From: Nipponacmea schrenckii
Taxonomy: Eukaryota; Mollusca; Gastropoda; Lottiidae
Length of the DNA stretch: 64,000 bases
NCBI GenBank assembly: GCA_030562195.1
Contig: JAUJPP010000003.1
Span: 24,459,398-24,523,397 of the forward strand
Reading direction: 5' to 3'
The position numbers and the translations under genes were made by a program. The notes under the pieces were generated by a model. It saw only the letters and a program-made list of their open reading frames with translations. It had not been told where the DNA came from and did not search any database. This document shows positions 58,801 through 64,000 of the stretch, piece after piece. Numbering within the stretch: the first letter of the stretch is position 1; every line of letters starts with the position of its first letter.

Positions 58801-60147
58801 TAGCTGGAAAAGCACTAAATAATGATGGTCTGTTTAATATCTGGTCATCTCACAGCACTAGTGTTTATGCTTGATAGAAGCTCAAATTACAGAGGTCATG
58901 ATTCAGAACATTTGGATGATTTTGTTAGATAAAATAAATTTTTTGGTTGATTTTTCGTAATAATCCTGATAAAAAATTGATAAATATCTAAAACTGGAAA
59001 TGTTAATTAATAATACTGATGCCTTAGTCAATTGTATGTGTTTTTTAGTTTTAATTTGAAAGTAGTTCATCAGCTAACTAATTGATGAATCAGTTTTTTT
59101 TATAAGGGGACATGACTGATAATGTTATCAGATTTCTGTATTTCTAAAAACAAATTTTATATTTTTTTACATTAAGTTTTAGGGAATAGATCCTATATTG
59201 TTGCACTGACGATGACTCTAGTGGGTTCACGAGTTTACTAGGATGAGAAATTTTTTAATTTACCTTCAATCATCTTCTCATATATACCAATTGCTATGTT
59301 ACACCCTCGAACACAGTTCTGTACCTAAAATAACCAGGAATATAATACCTATATTAATATACTTCCAGGAATAACAATAGCACAGGATCAGTTTCAATTC
59401 AAAAGTAAATCCATTACTGTCCATTTCCTTCAATATCCTGCCAGACAATTGATCAGATTTCTTTTAAATCTATCACACTCGTGGATATTAAATATATTTT
59501 TTATGACAGATTTAATAAATGAAAGATAGGAGAAACTTAGAGTTATAAGGATTAGCAATTCACAGTTGTTCTTAATGGATGAACTTTTATTTCTATAGGA
59601 TGATTCAATGTTCCTAATCTGTTTGTCGTCGAAGCTAATAAATGTATCCAAATAACATTGTTCTTCATTCAGACAAGGGGGATGATTTAAAATTAAGGGG
59701 GGTACTGAGGTGCTTTGTCTGTTTCAGTTAATCACAGTTAAGTCAGGCTGTATTCTCACAAGAAATATTGCAGGGAAATCTTATAGAGGGAAAGAGTAAT
59801 GCAATTGATCAAAGATTCTGAAAAGGTGTACTGTAAAGAAAACAGTTGAATATCCCTGATGTGGACTATATATTCATCGGTTGTTCAAGATATATCACAT
59901 CACATGCCTTGCTCTTGTTTCATTGATAATCAGGGTTGATACCAGACACCATTTTGACCACAAGCACTGCCCATGGCATCAACATGTTTTATTACCTTGA
60001 GGATTCAAAGCCACAATTACCTTCTTCAGTATCAACTGCCAAGTTCCTGGACAAAATTATTTTTACAGAGTGTATTATAATGGAAATATCAAATTTTTAC
60101 TGTACCTTGGTTTGGGATGTAATTGCCTTTTGTGCAGATTGTGGTTT
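15957..60147 (-). CDS. ROS1: ROS1/sevenless-type receptor tyrosine kinase gene (whole locus, first exon missing)
   Basis: A single-pass receptor tyrosine kinase at the plasma membrane; family members bind extracellular ligands (BOSS for fly Sevenless, NELL-type ligands for vertebrate ROS1) and signal through Ras-MAPK. I placed 44 exons by GT-AG sites, and phases agree at all joins except 20393 to 19155 (acceptor unclear) and 22650 to 21674 (exon missing). About 7.8 kb of coding sequence (~2590 codons) compares with 2347 residues for human ROS1 and 2554 for fly Sevenless. Order: Cys-rich N-terminus; FnIII 1-2; propeller 1; FnIII 3; propeller 2; FnIII 4-5; propeller 3; FnIII 6-9; transmembrane; kinase; tail of ~300 residues. 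Defects: the catalytic-loop exon is not present, and the DFG motif carries three one-base insertions. The signal-peptide exon is not securely found. Confidence 0.9.
16140..16265 (-). repeat. In-coding repeat encoding CxxC units
   Basis: About four to five copies of a 30-bp unit (tggtagagcactctacacat type on the plus strand) inside the last exon. They translate to alternating CVDC, CIEC and CVEC pairs separated by STSSP-like spacers. Confidence 0.8.
17143..17228 (-). CDS. ROS1: ROS1-like exon: tail, basic segment
   Basis: 86 nt, phase 1 to 0. [20 protein letters not shown] is a basic stretch that could bind phospholipid or act as a nuclear signal; no known domain. Confidence 0.8.
17229..19154 (-). 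other. ROS1-like intron with a minisatellite
   Basis: Holds a SINE-like fragment (17437-17470) and the array at 18295-18560; nothing else recognised. Confidence 0.6.
18295..18560. repeat. Minisatellite of about 30 bp, nine copies
   Basis: Unit atacatgtacatggtataaacacaacctat with small changes. The overlapping frames on both strands ([10 protein letters not shown]..., HVYRLCLY...) are translations of the repeat. Confidence 0.8.
19155..19290 (-). CDS. ROS1: ROS1-like exon: cytoplasmic tail segment (5' edge uncertain)
   Basis: Reads [16 protein letters not shown] and then [15 protein letters not shown] resembles the NYACL docking tyrosine in the human ROS1 tail. The donor gtatct at 19149-19154 is in phase with the next exon. 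No AG acceptor exists between the upstream in-frame stop (near 19313) and NYANL, so the 5' edge (about 19290) is a guess. Upstream and downstream exons join in frame without it, so it may also be optional. Confidence 0.6.
19470..19800. repeat. Diverged interspersed repeat, two segments
   Basis: Two copies of ggttcatccttggatgataat followed by cacta/cactta and caaaatctgtcaa/caaaattagtcaa (near 19548 and 19697), with a gggcaataactc segment (19504). This resembles an old dispersed repeat; no coding potential. Confidence 0.45.
20393..20541 (-). CDS. ROS1: ROS1-like exon: end of kinase domain
   Basis: 149 nt. [18 protein letters not shown] is subdomain XI with its conserved Arg; CGEMSPEQI starts the tail. 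It leaves in phase 1. Confidence 0.95.
20947..21081 (-). CDS. ROS1: ROS1-like exon: kinase C-lobe
   Basis: 135 nt. [19 protein letters not shown] is kinase subdomain [15 protein letters not shown] follows. Confidence 0.95.
21674..21813 (-). CDS. ROS1: ROS1-like exon: activation loop, DFG motif disrupted
   Basis: 140 nt. [20 protein letters not shown] has the YxxxYY activation-loop tyrosines of the ROS1/ALK/insulin-receptor group; WMSPESL follows. Upstream of it the expected IGDFGLAR reads IARFLVLAR: three single extra bases (within 21795-21812) replace DFG while keeping the frame. The neighbouring intron is a noisy repeat, so assembly error is likely. Confidence 0.85.
21814..22649. repeat. 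Noisy ~75-bp tandem repeat replacing a kinase exon
   Basis: From about 21930 to 22640 there are nine to ten copies of ttgtttatctatcttgaaag + agttacattgtaataaagg + tctttaattaattt + aaacaataaaaggttg. Copies differ mainly by single-base indels in homopolymers, as in uncorrected long reads. The first part (21820-21935) is an indel-rich copy of 21555-21665 on the other side of the activation-loop exon. Confidence 0.75.
22650..22747 (-). CDS. ROS1: ROS1-like exon: kinase segment ending at HxH-R
   Basis: 98 nt. [20 protein letters not shown] then MHFVHR, the start of the HRDLAARN catalytic loop. The next exon, which must supply DLAARNCLV, is not found in the following 836 bases. Confidence 0.95.
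22977..23171 (-). CDS. ROS1: ROS1-like exon: kinase helix C, gatekeeper and hinge
   Basis: 195 nt, phase 0. Helix-C glutamate in [23 protein letters not shown]; hinge [16 protein letters not shown]. The gatekeeper position is Met (Leu in human ROS1). Confidence 0.95.
23331..23490 (-). CDS. ROS1: ROS1-like exon: kinase glycine loop and catalytic lysine
   Basis: 160 nt. [16 protein letters not shown], the glycine-rich loop [11 protein letters not shown] and the ATP-binding lysine in RVAVK. Confidence 0.95.
23811..23946 (-). CDS. ROS1: ROS1-like exon: cytoplasmic juxtamembrane region
   Basis: 136 nt. Basic stop-transfer [15 protein letters not shown], then [10 protein letters not shown] and TLYAF, matching the ELAxLRGL...YAI stretch before the ROS1 kinase. 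Confidence 0.9.
24192..24296 (-). CDS. ROS1: ROS1-like exon: transmembrane helix
   Basis: 105 nt. After RSDEEF comes a hydrophobic run of about 24 residues ([20 protein letters not shown]...), the single membrane span. Confidence 0.9.
24393..24428 (-). CDS. ROS1: ROS1-like microexon: juxtamembrane stalk (36 nt)
   Basis: Encodes [12 protein letters not shown] between AG 24429-24430 and gtaagt. It is phase 1 to 1, so skipping it would keep the frame; it is a candidate for alternative splicing. Confidence 0.7.
24577..24749 (-). CDS. ROS1: ROS1-like exon: FnIII domain 9, second half
   Basis: 173 nt. [27 protein letters not shown] and STFVAPS; this is the membrane-proximal FnIII. Confidence 0.9.
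25126..25249 (-). CDS. ROS1: ROS1-like exon: FnIII domain 9, first half
   Basis: 124 nt. [28 protein letters not shown] and YKLES follow the P..P.......V.W..P...G..I..Y.L pattern. Confidence 0.9.
25723..25939 (-). CDS. ROS1: ROS1-like exon: rest of FnIII domain 8
   Basis: 217 nt. [20 protein letters not shown] and [15 protein letters not shown]; the L.P.T.Y.F.I strand is clear. Confidence 0.85.
26228..26404 (-). CDS. ROS1: ROS1-like exon: end of FnIII 7 and start of FnIII 8
   Basis: 177 nt, phase 0 to 0. [15 protein letters not shown] ends FnIII 7; [20 protein letters not shown] starts FnIII 8. Confidence 0.85.
26918..27171 (-). CDS. ROS1: ROS1-like exon: FnIII domain 7, main part
   Basis: 254 nt. 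[28 protein letters not shown] and [10 protein letters not shown] are FnIII strands. Confidence 0.9.
27636..27777 (-). CDS. ROS1: ROS1-like exon: FnIII domain 6, last part
   Basis: 142 nt. [20 protein letters not shown] is the L..Y..Y.F.VA. strand of FnIII. Confidence 0.85.
28091..28320 (-). CDS. ROS1: ROS1-like exon: FnIII domain 6, first part
   Basis: 230 nt. Strands [18 protein letters not shown] and [10 protein letters not shown]; extra cysteines [10 protein letters not shown] lie near the end. Confidence 0.85.
28448..28528 (-). CDS. ROS1: ROS1-like exon: propeller 3 to FnIII 6 linker
   Basis: 81 nt, AG at 28529-28530. It encodes [10 protein letters not shown] and GSVCFVRD. It was found only by phase: both neighbours leave or enter in phase 1, and this exon preserves frame. 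The paired cysteines match the CL..C element after the third ROS1 propeller. Confidence 0.75.
28641..28811 (-). CDS. ROS1: ROS1-like exon: propeller 3
   Basis: 171 nt. [20 protein letters not shown] is an LDLR-B repeat; it ends YGAHLQPLP. Confidence 0.9.
29277..29572 (-). CDS. ROS1: ROS1-like exon: propeller 3
   Basis: 296 nt. [20 protein letters not shown] and [17 protein letters not shown] are blade strands, with a dibasic/Cys insert (RRKRSCNCQ). The open frame runs on into the intron, but the donor gtaaga at 29271-29276 gives the phase needed by the next exon. Confidence 0.85.
29819..30009 (-). CDS. ROS1: ROS1-like exon: propeller 3
   Basis: 191 nt. [17 protein letters not shown] is a clear YWTD-type blade (.DW..R.LY). 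Confidence 0.9.
30270..30469 (-). CDS. ROS1: ROS1-like exon: propeller 3, first blade
   Basis: 200 nt. [18 protein letters not shown] and [15 protein letters not shown] are propeller strands. Confidence 0.9.
30687..30750 (-). CDS. ROS1: ROS1-like exon: end of FnIII domain 5
   Basis: 64 nt. [14 protein letters not shown] is the terminal A(C)...G.GP.S strand, as in human ROS1. It was called from phase and pattern. Confidence 0.8.
30923..31167 (-). CDS. ROS1: ROS1-like exon: FnIII domain 5
   Basis: 245 nt. [32 protein letters not shown] and [10 protein letters not shown] are FnIII strands. Confidence 0.9.
31353..31482 (-). CDS. ROS1: ROS1-like exon: FnIII domain 4, second half
   Basis: 130 nt. 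[18 protein letters not shown] is the Y..Y...V.. strand F of FnIII. Confidence 0.85.
31619..31794 (-). CDS. ROS1: ROS1-like exon: FnIII domain 4, first half
   Basis: 176 nt. [24 protein letters not shown] and VLYKLYIQI are FnIII strands. Confidence 0.85.
32143..32306 (-). CDS. ROS1: ROS1-like exon: propeller 2, closing blade
   Basis: 164 nt. [15 protein letters not shown] and [15 protein letters not shown] close the propeller. Confidence 0.85.
32427..32779 (-). CDS. ROS1: ROS1-like exon: propeller 2
   Basis: 353 nt. [36 protein letters not shown] and LYMADLVG are typical LDLR-B repeat strands. Confidence 0.9.
33292..33330 (-). CDS. ROS1: ROS1-like microexon: propeller 2 (39 nt)
   Basis: A 13-codon, phase-0 exon ([13 protein letters not shown]) between AG 33331-33332 and gtaagt. 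It bridges the blade ending ...SEPDRNT and the one starting IRRSDLNG. Confidence 0.75.
33654..33826 (-). CDS. ROS1: ROS1-like exon: propeller 2
   Basis: 173 nt. [19 protein letters not shown] and [19 protein letters not shown] contain two YWTD-like repeats. Confidence 0.9.
34387..34494 (-). CDS. ROS1: ROS1-like exon: propeller 2, first blade
   Basis: 108 nt, phase 1 to 1. [14 protein letters not shown] opens the second YWTD propeller. Confidence 0.8.
34787..35002 (-). CDS. ROS1: ROS1-like exon: FnIII domain 3, second half
   Basis: 216 nt. [31 protein letters not shown] and GPWSQF are the C to G strands of an FnIII domain. Confidence 0.9.
35535..35627 (-). CDS. ROS1: ROS1-like exon: FnIII domain 3, first half
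   Basis: 93 nt, phase 1 to 1. [11 protein letters not shown] and AQISWKSP are FnIII strands A-C. Confidence 0.85.
36157..36578 (-). CDS. ROS1: ROS1-like exon: propeller 1, last blades
   Basis: 422 nt. [35 protein letters not shown] and [16 protein letters not shown] are YWTD-type blade strands. It ends in QPEPG, leading into FnIII 3. Confidence 0.9.
36973..37073 (-). CDS. ROS1: ROS1-like exon: propeller 1; its 5' end is the source of a minisatellite
   Basis: 101 nt, AG at 37074-37075. It reads [19 protein letters not shown] and VDPLNG, a propeller blade with a cysteine pair. The acceptor and first ~24 nt are repeated about 13 more times upstream in the intron (37076-37735). Confidence 0.85.
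37048..37735. repeat. 49-bp minisatellite derived from an exon-intron boundary
   Basis: About 14 copies of tatagagggcaggaatatat + ctacaataattacatag + aatataacc. The first copy contains the real acceptor and start of exon 36973-37073; every other copy repeats the acceptor (attgtag on the minus strand) and ~24 exonic bases. Confidence 0.9.
37736..39079 (-). other. ROS1-like intron, remainder
   Basis: No gene. A stretch near 38830-38930 (agattgactaatcagatgg ... gagaataagt) recurs in diverged form at 47370-47450. Confidence 0.5.
39080..39264 (-). CDS. ROS1: ROS1-like exon: propeller 1
   Basis: 185 nt, AG at 39265-39266, donor gtaagt. [16 protein letters not shown] and [15 protein letters not shown] are propeller blade strands (..IDW....LY....). 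Confidence 0.85.
40674..40802 (-). CDS. ROS1: ROS1-like exon: propeller 1, first blade
   Basis: 129 nt after a 12.1-kb intron. [17 protein letters not shown] is the opening strand pattern (LL.A....I) of a YWTD/LDLR-B beta-propeller, as in ROS1. Confidence 0.8.
41064..41672. mobile_element. Possible MITE with TTAAAGGGAT ends
   Basis: The left end ttaaagggatacagctttc and the reversed right end ttaaagggatcttgtcattgg both contain an internal cattggaat block (about 41103 and 41650). It is diverged, so this is a weak call. Confidence 0.35.
42706..42852. repeat. Minisatellite of about 45 bp (gttaaaagttaagaccctag)
   Basis: About four copies. The same family returns at 54601-54705, 54942-55050 and 55158-55195, all in plus orientation. 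Confidence 0.7.
43421..43460 (+). other. Hammerhead-like core fragment
   Basis: ctgagga (43422-43428), a cggc/gccg stem (43429-43432 with 43444-43447) and gaaa (43447-43450), followed by cgtttcat. This looks like the CTGANGA...GAAAC motif found in Penelope-like retroelements. The pairing at the base of stem II is imperfect and no complete ribozyme was shown. Confidence 0.35.
48994..49324. mobile_element. Mariner-type MITE, 331 bp, TA target
   Basis: Flanked by ta (48992-48993, 49325-49326). Inverted ends cgaggggcactccacaagttt and cgagggtcactcaaaaagtt (reversed) match the TACGAGGG...CAAAAAGTTTTC pattern of mariner elements. No transposase is left; overlapping frames on both strands come from the ends. 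Confidence 0.65.
49535..49650. repeat. 22-bp tandem repeat (ctccaatatagttctacagtt)
   Basis: About five imperfect copies. Confidence 0.7.
49970..50310. repeat. Direct duplication of about 250 bp
   Basis: Both copies carry ccactattta.ctcatttttt, actagttttaacaacagata and acatgatatcacctttgacc (50036 and 50275 regions). The second copy has several indels. Confidence 0.6.
50559..50905. repeat. Tandem repeat of about 130 bp, 2.5 copies
   Basis: Starts agattgatactgaattttca at about 50559, 50681 and 50819; each runs on through actgaattttaac.gagatct and tgttcctgatta. Confidence 0.75.
51447..51570. repeat. 27-bp tandem repeat (aaccccaataacccccaaaatatcaaat)
   Basis: Four to five copies, followed by decayed C-poor relatives to about 51850. 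Confidence 0.75.
52908..53207 (-). CDS. ROS1: ROS1-like exon: FnIII domain 2
   Basis: 300 nt holding a complete FnIII domain: [38 protein letters not shown]. Two tandem donors keep frame: gtaact nine bases earlier and gtaagt at the end (52902-52907). The latter was preferred for consensus. Confidence 0.85.
53208..56277 (-). other. ROS1-like intron
   Basis: Contains three patches of the gttaaaagttaagaccctag family; no gene. The plus frame at 53623-53889 has no family signal. Confidence 0.55.
56278..56359 (-). CDS. ROS1: ROS1-like exon: end of FnIII domain 1
   Basis: 82 nt, AG at 56360-56361. [10 protein letters not shown] completes the YxFKVxAV strand of FnIII 1. It is too short to stand out as an open frame but joins in phase on both sides. 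Confidence 0.8.
56360..58448 (-). other. ROS1-like intron
   Basis: AT-rich; one SINE-like fragment (58065-58110). Nothing else recognised. Confidence 0.55.
58449..58675 (-). CDS. ROS1: ROS1-like exon: FnIII domain 1
   Basis: 227 nt. FnIII landmarks PRPELV, VELKWDG, TYLVHKK and LHPYLTYK; the last strand is in the next exon. Confidence 0.85.
59264..59324 (-). CDS. ROS1: ROS1-like exon: N-terminal Cys motif
   Basis: 61 nt, AG at 59325-59326, donor gtaaat. It reads [21 protein letters not shown]; the paired CxxxC resembles the cysteine pair before the first FnIII domain of ROS1. Confidence 0.75.
60106..60147 (-). CDS. ROS1: ROS1-like exon: N-terminal spacer (42 nt)
   Basis: A short phase-0/phase-0 exon with AG at 60148-60149 and a gtaca donor below 60106. 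It encodes [14 protein letters not shown] and joins the Cys-rich exon in frame. It was called from splice sites and frame only. Confidence 0.5.
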
Positions 60148-61950
60148 CTGAAATGCATGAAATAGAAATATGTTTTATTATGTATCTAAATGGTAATAAA
60201 CATCATGCATGGAATTTGCTTGGATATGAGAGCTATCTTGTTGTTTCTGGGGCCTCAGAGTATTGTCCAATCTGAACAGCAACCTTTGGCCCTTTACTAA
60301 CCCAAGTAACTCTCTTAAACATGCAGCACTTACAATCAAAAGAAAAATCTGATGGACAATCTTAAATTATGCCTGGATTGAACCCACGACTTCAATGCTT
60401 TAAGTAAGTTCCAAAAAATGACATTAAAATTTCTAAATTTCTATGAGAAGTAATATATTGAATACAGAATATAGCTACCATCACATGTTATATGTTAGCA
60501 AAACAATTTTTCACACCAATATTCAATTTTGAAAACAGCAGGAAAGCTTCGAAGTATTGAAGGTATTATTTAAAATTCTTGTTGAAGGTTGATTGAAATG
60601 CCCCAGGAAATGTCAGCAGAATTTAGTAAATGTTATATTTCACTGTACAATCAGTCACAGAATATCTCTGTCACATATTAATGTACCCTTTTAAAGTAAT
60701 ACGAAAAATAATTTGCTGATATAAGTATTTAAATGACATTTTGTGTTAAATAGAAAACGTGTTAGTCCTTATTATTTTTGCCTGAATAAAAACTAATTGA
60801 GATCTATGTCTGATGTATGTTGTGTTGAGTTTAAAGCATCAGTTAATGCTGTCCAAAACACACTTAAAGTTTGAAATTCATCAGTCAGTTTTGTATTTGA
60901 TGAAAACAATTTTTAACTTAATTAAAATTTTTTCCTATATTATGAAAAACTATGGCTTTTTTCTAGATGGAAAATCTTTTGTAATTGGAGTCATAAGGTA
61001 TCTGTCCCCTCAGGGCTCTGTTAGGCCAATCCATCAGTCTGCTCAAGATGAGAATATCCAGAATCACCAGCAAAACCTGCCTATTTGAGGAACCATGTTA
61101 CTGTAGAAGTGGGCCAAGTGATAAAACAAAGTGATCATAATAAACCAAACAATCTAAATACATAAATAAAAATAAAATATATATTGTTTTATATACAAAT
61201 AGAAATCTGAATTGAAGACAGCATCAATTGCCAGCAAGCTCATCATCAAAACCGTCCCTAGTACGAAACATTATGATACTATAAATGTAAGTAAAGTAAT
61301 AAAACTAAGTGATAATAACATAAGAAAATAATTTGTTTCAAGAGTTACAAATGTAGGGAAGTAATTGGACCGGAATTCTGTAGTAAATGAAAAATCTAGA
61401 TCTGATCAGACGATTCAATAAAATATACATTTATCACCTAAAACACATCACCTCCAAACTAATAAATAAAATTAAATCTCTTTTCCAACCTGGTACAACC
61501 AGTGTAATGTGAAATATTTGATTTTCCTTGAACTCTAGGAGCTTGTAAACCACAAATTTCCTTTGATTTGAATCAAAAACATGTTAGTTTTATCAGATTT
61601 TCATCAAATCAATATAAATGTTCACAGAAATATCGTTGTTCACTCGTTCTTGTATCTAAATGTCCTTAATAATATATTTATTGGGGGTCAAATCTTCCTG
61701 AACCCAAACATAAATTCAAATTTGTGTGAAAATTGTCCAAAAGAAATATTTCTTTCAATCTGTTTTTAAAGTTATAAAAATTTTAATGATTCATGTTATC
61801 TAAAAATCGGCATTTTTAAAATGGACAAAAAAAATAAATTACTGTAGATAATCGGATTGTTATCTTTTTGTGATGTATGACAAAAAGTGTTCCAATTGCC
61901 ATAATTATTTATGGAATTGAAATACAGTTTACAGATGGAAACTAGTTGAA

Positions 61951-62090
61951 AAGTACCGAGCATAGTCTTGTCATCACCAAAATATTGTTAAAAAATGTCC
62001 AGATTTGGGAAAAAATAATGTTAAAGTACCGAGCATAGTCTTGTCATCACCAAAATATTGTTAAAAAATGTCCGATTTGGGAAAAAATAA
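61951..62090. repeat. 73-bp tandem duplication
   Basis: aagtaccgagcatagtcttg ... ttgggaaaaaataa occurs at 61951-62019 and 62024-62090 with one base missing in copy 2. Confidence 0.8.
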
Positions 62091-62330
62091 ATCGTTTTCA
62101 GAGAACATATTTTTGTAAATACCAATTATTGAGTTTATTTTAAACTTCTTGACACCTTAATGTTGCTCATTCAATAAGGAATATAAAATATTTTGTTGTT
62201 TACATTATACACCCTTCTCGGTCTCAATAAATTTGCCGATTTGCATAGTTGTAGTGTAAATACCAAATGTTCTTGGCACTGCATCTCTTCTTAAAGAAGT
62301 TAATATTCATACTTGTAATCACATTGATGT

Positions 62331-62420
62331 TATCACAGACTTCTGAATGTAATCAACAATTGCACTGAATAACAACGAATTTCCAAGGCAAAAGGTGAAG
62401 GTCGCTAACAAAAACTTCAT
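62331..62420 (-). CDS. Possible first coding exon (signal peptide) of the ROS1-like gene
   Basis: From an ATG at 62418-62420 the minus strand reads MKFLLATFTFCLGNSLLFSA, a good signal-peptide pattern, 2.2 kb upstream of exon 60106-60147 and in the same orientation. The only phase-0 donors (gttgat, gtgata) are weak, so it may equally be chance, and the true first exon may lie outside the window. Confidence 0.2.
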
Positions 62421-63020
62421 CAGCTCTGCTCTGTAAAAGGAGCTATTGTTAAAAATGATTCCATCCACCATGTTTTTTTTTTCAATTGGTGATTTTTCTC
62501 GCTCAAATCACATGTAAGTAGAGTAATTTGTTGAGAATCTTGAAAGTAATGAATAATTGATACAACATGGACAATTAATGCAAGTTGTGAACATTTCCGA
62601 TAGATTTATTTTAAAAATTTTCAGCTCAACTTTTTCAACCATTGTTTGTCATTGGAATTGTTAACTTTAATTAGAAACTTACACTTTGTTAAAAGAAAAG
62701 AGAAGAAAAAGCAGTGAATCCTGATAATTGGTGTGGAATTAATTTTCAATATATCCTTGTCTTATCACTAATTAATCAGACATCAAATTTCTGACTTTAT
62801 TTTCATAATTCACAGTAAATTAAATTTTAATAATTAATTTTATACAGGAAATTGTGTATAGACAAAATACAGCAGAATCATTACATTTTGACATCACGCT
62901 TGTAGATTTATAATCAAAAGCTGATCTCTCTGCATTTTCTTTACATATTCACATTTCATAATGGAAACAAAGCAGTGATTCCCAAGCCAGTTTCAGCCCC
63001 ACATCCCAAAACTATTGTAC

Positions 63021-63100
63021 AATGAATATGAAATTAATGGAGTTTTACATCATACTCTTCTGCACCTTGTGGCTAATGAAGACTGGCAATGCCATGCAGA
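63021..63100 (+). repeat. SINE-like interspersed repeat, best copy
   Basis: Pattern: aatgaatatgaaattaatgg, agttttacatcatactcttc, tgcaccttgtggctaatgaa. Related fragments lie at 17437-17470, 28550-28600, 35020-35072, 42009-42068, 43952-44000 and 58065-58110, all in the plus orientation. No pol III boxes could be confirmed. Confidence 0.6.
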
Positions 63101-64000
63101 GTGCAATGAAGGAAATTTTGTAGGCATTTCAACTCAATTATTTTCACAATTAGGCAAAATATTAGTGTAAACCATGAGTCATTTTCATTGTAAATCAAAA
63201 TAGCTTGCAATTTTTTAACAGGAGAAAAGCCACTCCTATATAGTAAGTGAATTTGATATTTTTATTGAACATCAAGTGGCTGTTAGTAATCTAATTGGTA
63301 GAATGAAGTAAATTGGTGGAAGAAAGCAGGAAGCTCCAGGGTTTAGTTTATAGTTATCAACCTCACTTGACTACATTAGTTTAATGTCATTGCTCAATTA
63401 ATTCATGATCATCACATTTTTACAGTTTATCATACTGTAACATGACATTTTTATATCGGTGAAGGCTCGGTCTGGTGTTAGTGATCAAACTCTATAATGG
63501 GCATAGCATCCTCAAACTGCTGAAATTTTAATAGCAGGATATATCCATTGATGAACAACAATAAAAGAGCTGTATTTAGGAGATGTATCAGGATACATAA
63601 AATGATCGAAACAATTTCCCATGGTCTTCCTTAAAAACTAGAAACACCTTGACAAATGAGGGTCAGATGGGGTAGCTGTTCATCCTGAAAAATCACTTAA
63701 CCTTTTAACATCTATAGGAAAGATAGAAAGAATCAACCCATTTACATGGATGATTACTGAGGTTAACTTGGGCTCCTTTTTTATCAGCTGGTCCTTGCCC
63801 CAACCTCTTGGCATTGCTCTTTCCCAGATTATCCCTACCCATTTAACATTGAGAAAAGATCACTTTCACATGCTGACCAAGATGAGAACCCACGTCCACA
63901 TTTTGTTTCATGTAAATAAGCAATGATGTTATATAATGATCCCAATGCTCTAAGCGACTGTGTTACAGAGGTTCTCAACGATAAGACCAAGTTGTTTGAC

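Larger units (their letters stand above)
60148..64000. other. Upstream or first-intron region of the ROS1-like gene
   Basis: Apart from the repeats and the weak signal-peptide candidate listed, nothing is recognised. The plus frames at 60813-61088 and 61581-61769 show no family features. Confidence 0.5.

Noticed and set aside
60813..61088. 91-codon plus-strand frame
   Set aside because: AT-rich composition, no domain pattern and no splice or context support.

Overview
The window is animal nuclear DNA: AT-rich, intron-dense, with GT-AG introns and many nested repeats. The gene content (an invertebrate ROS1/sevenless-type receptor tyrosine kinase and a secreted PAN-EGF-fibrinogen-like protein) together with the repeat content (non-LTR retrotransposon with a 2A-like motif, many short minisatellites, short interspersed repeats) suggests a lophotrochozoan, most likely a mollusc. 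That taxonomic call is inference from family knowledge, not from a marker gene. Both recognised genes lie on the minus strand.

Region 1 (1-8359) holds the 5' part of a fibrinogen-related protein (FReP) gene: a signal peptide plus PAN/apple exon (8054-8359), a one-exon EGF-like module (7479-7554) and the start of a fibrinogen-like domain (1-400, running off the left edge). Splice phases agree. Its second intron carries a composite mobile element of about 6.2 kb (1259-7419) flanked by a short target-site duplication. The composite contains tcggtaaaa-type internal repeats, a 34-bp minisatellite and a frameshifted LINE copy.

Region 2 (8360-15650) is intergenic. It holds a 1459-bp inverted-repeat element inserted in one copy of an 84-bp tandem duplication, a MITE nested in a foldback repeat, and a decayed minisatellite of about 60 bp.

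Region 3 (15957 to at least 60147) is one large gene on the minus strand, a ROS1 ortholog. Forty-four exons could be placed by hand, and phases agree at every junction except the 5' edge of one tail exon and the gap where one kinase exon is absent. The encoded architecture is nine fibronectin III domains and three YWTD beta-propellers, then one transmembrane helix, an insulin-receptor-like tyrosine kinase and a long tail. This is the arrangement known for ROS1. The first coding exon (signal peptide) is not securely found.

The most notable points are these. (a) The catalytic-loop exon (HRDLAARN) is absent, and the adjacent DFG motif is spoiled by three one-base insertions, beside a noisy tandem-repeat patch (21814-22649). 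This is probably an assembly defect, otherwise a pseudokinase. (b) A 49-bp minisatellite (37048-37735) is made of about 14 copies of a splice acceptor plus the first ~24 nt of a propeller exon. Several copies could act as in-frame microexons. (c) The cytoplasmic tail has a repeated CxxC motif. (d) The LINE and composite-element nest in the FReP gene. The 12.1-kb intron (40803-52907) and 60148-64000 hold repeats but no recognisable gene.
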